Part shown: one piece after another, positions 38,601 to 44,600 of the stretch
How the letters are laid out: each line of letters starts with the position of its first letter
Numbering within the stretch: the first letter of the stretch is position 1
The notes under the pieces: generated by a model
What the model was told of the DNA's origin: nothing
Seen by the model: only the letters and a program-made list of their open reading frames with translations
The model's database searches: none
Translations under genes and position numbers: made by a program
Source of the DNA: Ostrinia nubilalis
Taxonomy: Eukaryota > Arthropoda > Insecta > Lepidoptera > Crambidae
Direction: 5' to 3'
Assembly: GCF_963855985.1 (NCBI RefSeq)
Contig: NC_087112.1
Location: forward strand, 5,706,501-5,770,500
DNA length: 64,000 nucleotides

Positions 38601-41600
38601 ATAAAAGAAATGAAGTCACTCCCCTTCCCCCATCTGTCCTTAAAAACTTTAGTAATACTTACTACTTTTTTAACCAGATACTGTTTGTTTTAATGTTTTC
38701 CACAGGTTTTTTCTAATTTAAAGAAAAACTTTTCGTTCGTTTGAATAAAAATTTAAAGACTAATTAGAATATTTATTTTCAGGATAAAATTATCTCCAAT
38801 GGTGGCGTAAAATACACTGAGACAAAAGATACAAACGATAAAGACAGCAAACCTCAAGGTGAGACAAACAAATTGAAATAAAGTTTGATTGAAAATTAAA
38901 CAATAACCCTTCTCCCGATGTATTTGTGCTAAATCCACACACTAATACGTATCCAGTGTTCTGTGTCCCAATACACCGATTTGTGTTTCTGCCAGGCATT
39001 CTCACAACCTGTTTCAAATACCCACAATAAATTCTTCCCTTTCAGTCAATGGAGACGCGTTGCACGTGGATTCTAACAAAGTGAAAGCCACCTTCGATTC
39101 AGACGAAGACAAAACTCCAATGAACACGCTAGAGAAAGGCAAGAAGAAGCCGGAAGGAGGCTTCCTTAGTGGCATCACAGACAAAGTCAAGAATGTGTTC
39201 AGTCATAGCGACGAAAAAGATGAAGAAAAAGAATCATCGCCCAAACCCAAGCCCAGAGAATCCAAAGAAAAGAGCCCGCCTAAGCCAGCACCTAGAATCA
39301 TCAACGAGGAGCTTCTAGGCAAAGTTGATGATATGTTCAGGGATCTCCACTCTAAGCCTCACCAGAAAGAGGATGAGGACTTACAGAGCCAAGTTTACAG
39401 CACCAAACTAGTTGTGGACGAAGTAGACAAGCCTCTAAGTGAGGTAACTGCGGAGCTATATGACCAGTACGCCAACATGCAACCGGTTGACACGCCTCTA
39501 CGTCAGAAAGTACAAGATCCATTCCAATTCCCGAAATGTTGCGACGGCAAATACAAACACAGCCACGACGAAACATCCAACGCGGTTGACATCGTTGAAC
39601 ACGTTAACTTCACAGCGCACGAAAAGTTAAACGAAGCAGGAGACAGGCTACACAGTGATCTGCACGAAGGTCTGGACAAAATCGAGGAAGAAAAGGAACT
39701 TATCAAACAGAAATCCAATGATATCAAGGACGATCTGACTCAAGGATTCGAAAATATCAAAGGTGACTTGATAATTAAAGAAGATGAAGTTAAATCTGGA
39801 GTGCAGGATAAGATTCGCGATGCTGAAAAGGAAGCTAACAATAAATTAGATGATTTATCTAAATCTGCAGATAAGTTAAGAGATGATTTCAGTGCTGAAG
39901 CTTCTGACGTCAAAGAAGACATTGCGTCTGGATTCGACAATATTAAGTTTTCAGGTAACGATGCATTTGGCTTCTTATCAAACAACGCTAGCAGTGCTAA
40001 GGATGAGCTAAGAAGTAAAGCCAACGAAATGGACTTTGCTGCTAGAGAAAGAGCCGAACAACTCAGACTCAAAACTGGTGAATTCGTCAAAGATTCCGCC
40101 AACGATCTCAAGCAAAAAGCTAAAGATGCCGAAGAAAATGTTAAAAACAAAGCCCAGGAAGGTTCGAATGCTGTTGTCGAATCCGTTCACGAGGTCAAAG
40201 AAAATATAAACCAAAAAGCTAAAGACTTAAAGTCAGATCTCAAAGAAACAGCCGACAATGTTGTTGAAACAGTTGAAAAAACTAAAGGAAAAGCCAAAAA
40301 GGAAGGCAAAAAGAAGTCTAAGGAAGGAAAGAACTTCTTTACTGGTTTTGTGAGTAACATATTTGGAGAGAAAGATAAGATTGAAGAGGGAGTCAAGGAA
40401 AAAATTGCGAAAGGAAAGCAGGCAGCTAACGACCTCGCAGAAGAAGCTGCAGCTAAAAAAGATGAGATCGAAGAAAGTGTGTCGAAAAAACAAGCCGAAA
40501 TCAAACAAGACGCCGAAAATGTCGCGCAGAGTGTCAAAGATGAGAAAAATAAGCTAGAAAAATCTGTCACAGACAAAGTTGGTGAAATTAAAGAAACTGT
40601 ACAAAACAAAAAGGAAGAAACCAAGAAAGCTATCCAAGATAAAACACAAGACATTGAGAGTACAATTGAAAAGAAGAAGGATGAGGTTTCAGATGCTGTT
40701 CACGCGAAGGCAGAAGAAGCGAAGAAAGCTGCTGAGGCGTCTAAACAAGCCGTTGAAAATAAGGCACATGAAATGAAAGATGCCGTCAATGATAAGAAAG
40801 ATGAAATTGCAGATGCTGTAAAAAGTAAAGCAGATGAAGCAAAGAATGCTCTTCAAGACTCCAAAAACGCAGCGGTAGACAAGGCACACGAAATTGAATC
40901 TTCACTACAGAGTAAGAAAGATGAAATTGTAATAGCTGCTCATGACAAAGCAGATGAAGCCAAGAACGCGCTCCAAGATACCAAAAACGCTGCGGTCGAC
41001 AAGGCACACGAAATCGAGTCTACACTTCAGAGCAAGAAAGATGAAATTGTAGCAGCTGCTCATGATAAAGCAGATCAAGCCAAGAATGCGCTTCAAGACA
41101 CCAAAAACGCAGCGGTTGACAAGGCACACGAATTTGAGTCTTCGCTTCAAAGCAAGAAAGATGAGATAGTAACAGCTGCACATGACAAAGCAGATGAAGC
41201 GAAGAACGCGCTACAGAGCACTAAAGATGCTGCTTTGGATAAAGCACATGAAATTGAGACTGCTGCGCAAAAGAAAAAAGATGAAATTGCATCAGCTGCC
41301 CAAGACAAAGCAGATGAAGCGAAGAACGCGCTACAGAGCACTAAAGATGCTGCTTTGGATAAAGCACATGAAATTGAGACTGCTGCGCAAAAGAAAAAGG
41401 ATAAAATTGCATCAGCTGCCCAAGACAAAGCTGATGAGGCGAAAAAAGCTTTCCAAGAAAAGAAAAGTCAAGTAATTGATTTCTTACAATATGAGAAAGA
41501 ATCTATGTTTGATAAAGTTGATGAAGGAAAACAAGTACTTGGTAATAAGAAGGACCAAATTGAGAATGCATTTGTCAATAAGACCGACGAAATTGGAGCT

Positions 41601-44600
41601 GCTATAAACGATAAGAAGGGTCAAGCTGTAAAGTTTGCTGAAGACAAAACATTCGAATTAGGAAGTGCGATAGATAGCACTAAAGATGCCTTCCATGAGA
41701 AAGCAGAAAGTGCAAAGGGCATATTAAAAGATACAAAAGATAATGTTCACGATTTTGTACAGAATAAAACGCATGAAACCGGCAAAACGATCCATGACAC
41801 AGAAGAAAACTTAGCGAACACATTACACGATACTAAAGAACATTTAGAAGCCAAAGCGGGTGATGTAAAGAGTTCTCTACTAAACAAAACACATGAAATA
41901 GGTAGCGTTGTTGAGAGTAAAAAGGATGAAATTCAACAAGGTTTGAGTAATAAGAAAGATGAAGTACAAAACGCCGCGCAATCAGAATTGGATAGGATAC
42001 GACAAGAGGCAGAATTAACAACCGAACAAATCAAAAAGTCTGCAGAAGACGCCATCAACGCTGCCGCAGAGAAGAAATCAGAAATCCAGTCCAACGTTGC
42101 AGACAAAGTAGACGCCGTCAAAGTGTGTGGGAAAGAGCAATTTGAAAACATTCAAAAGGCTGCAAGTGACAAAGCGAACGATCTGCAGAGGTCGTCGAAG
42201 CAAGCGTTCGATCACGCACAAGATTCGACCTTAAGTTCTTTCGATAAGATCGAAAGTTCGGCTAAGGACAGAGTGAGCGACGCGAGAGACACCTGGGAGG
42301 ACTTGCAGAGTTCGACGCGCGATACCTTCGCGGACTTCAGGGACGACTCCCACAGCCTTGCCGGCTCCGCGCAGGACACGCTTCACAGCTTCCAAAGCTC
42401 CGCTGGCAACACCTTTGACAGTCTCGACGACTCCGTAAAAGAATTCGCAACCGGAGCACAAGGGTCGATCCAGGAATTCGAAGACGGAACCAAGGGTGTG
42501 TTCGGAGACGCCAAACACTCTTTTGAAGGCTTCCAAGTGTCGGCTGACAACAAACTCGAGGATGTCAAGGGCTCGGCGAAGGGCTTAGTCGAAGATGGCA
42601 AAGCGAGGCTCGGCGACGCGAGCGAGAGCGCGATAGCTGGCGCGAAAGAGACGGAGCAAGCCGTCGTCGACGCGGTGGCGTCTGAGGCCGACAAATTCAC
42701 GAGCAGTCTCAACGATTTGGGCAACTCAGTCTTCGGGTCCTCAGGGAAAGGTAAATTTTACCATAACGCTTTTTAATTACCCCTTGGTGTTGCTAGAATA
42801 TAGCCTGTATTTAGTGTGTCGCAGCTAAATGGTAAGCTAAAATGTATCTTTTCAGGATTCATGAAAGATTCAAGCACCAAATTATTGGAATCGGAAAAAT
42901 CACAATCCTCGCCATCGCCACACAAAAAGGGATCTGGGTAAGATATTTTTGCAAATTCATACACAATACACACATAATTCATATAAAAGTCATATTTTAT
43001 GTCACGATTTTGTACAAATGTAAATAACGGCACGCAAGTTCTAGCACAGAACTAAATCACAAAAACGAATGTCAAATATGAAATGAATTATTCATTCAAT
43101 TTTATACACAATCGACTTTTCACTGTAATTTCCATTATTTTAAAGCTGCGAAACCACATTTTGTTTTCGTAAAACTGCTAAGTTAATTTAAATATTGTTT
43201 TAGCTATATGAAAGGTTTTAAAAACTTATTTTTCTTCGTATTTTGGTTTCACAGTTTTCATATTTTGATAGGCGTGTTCCAGGAGTACTCTCATTTTTTA
43301 TAGTCCTATTTTAATTACACTAGCAATTTGTTGCACAAAAGCTACAGAAAAAGACTACAATGTTTTATAACAGAACAGAATAATTGTAAAAGATTAAGCT
43401 TCTTTGAACCATAGACTACAATTAATAGACTCCATTATTTATTGGATAATACTCCTGTATCGCGCCATTTGTAAACTAATGCCTGCCCCTAACTCCACTC
43501 GCACGCATTTCAGAATCCCGAAGCTAAAGCGGAAGAAATAGACGCCGAACGAACGCTCCCGACCGATGTATGATATAGTTGTCTAGTTTTACTTGTATTT
43601 ATTTATTGTTACGAAGCTTTACTACGGAATGGTGGTTTCAATGTCTATCGATGTATTTTCGTTGCGGTTTTTTACCACAAAGTAAAATTCGCTAATGTAG
43701 AGTTCATCAAATGTGATGAATCGCTAAAATAATCGAGAGATTATCATGTTTTAATGAAAATAACTACCTACATACTCTTTGCCACTCACTTGCACCACAA
43801 AGAGAGGTAGGTGTCTGACATTATGAAATTAATGAATGACACTAATTGACATTATTTTCATTTAATGGGTAGTACAATGAAACGATTATTCCGTGCGCAC
43901 TTACTTAGGAGCACTGTACATGTTAAGTTCCAGTGATTTTTGATCTAAAGAAGTATCTGTATATCCAATCGGATTTTAGTCAGCCCAGTACTAAGCGTTG
44001 AGTACATTTAAGTATTTCACTGTGTCAAATTTGAATGTCTTAACTTTCGATTTCAAAGAAATCATTAAATTACAATGTCTAGTTATTAACTTCGAAAACG
44101 AACGATGGTTAATCTTAAATTTTAACAAACGTTTAATAATTTATCACAAATGTTTAACGTCGGTTAACGTCTTTCTTATAAGTTGTAATCTTGCCTGTAA
44201 CTGATATTATTTTTATATTTTGACGAGATCTATTAATAATGTTGACATTTATATTACAAATCATTTTTGTAGAATTTTAACGCAATTTTAGTGACACCGA
44301 ATCAGATTTTTTGCATTTTATATTTTATTTTAATTAAGTGTTTTTACAAATTAGATGCCATTTATTGGTGATTTATGTTGCATAATTTATTGTATTTTAA
44401 TTGTGTTTCATTTATAAAGTTTACATTGCTTTGTACAAACATTTGTCTGCTTAGATCAAAATATATTTAATGTAAGCATGTTGCAACGCTTCGTAGGTAG
44501 ATGTTAACGGATATCCTATGTACCTACAGTAGTCCTGACTACTAGAATAGATCTGCTAGTTTATTTATTTTCTGTAATAAAGATTACAAACACTATTTTT

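Noticed and set aside
39352..42724. Minus-strand ORFs over the giant exon, some 90-155 residues and Ser/Phe-rich
   Set aside because: They are antisense shadows of a charged, stop-free plus-strand repeat.
43514..43573. Last ankyrin exon read as [19 protein letters not shown]
   Set aside because: Protein-like, but the donor at 42937 leaves phase 2 and forces the IPKLKRKK frame; it would need another donor.
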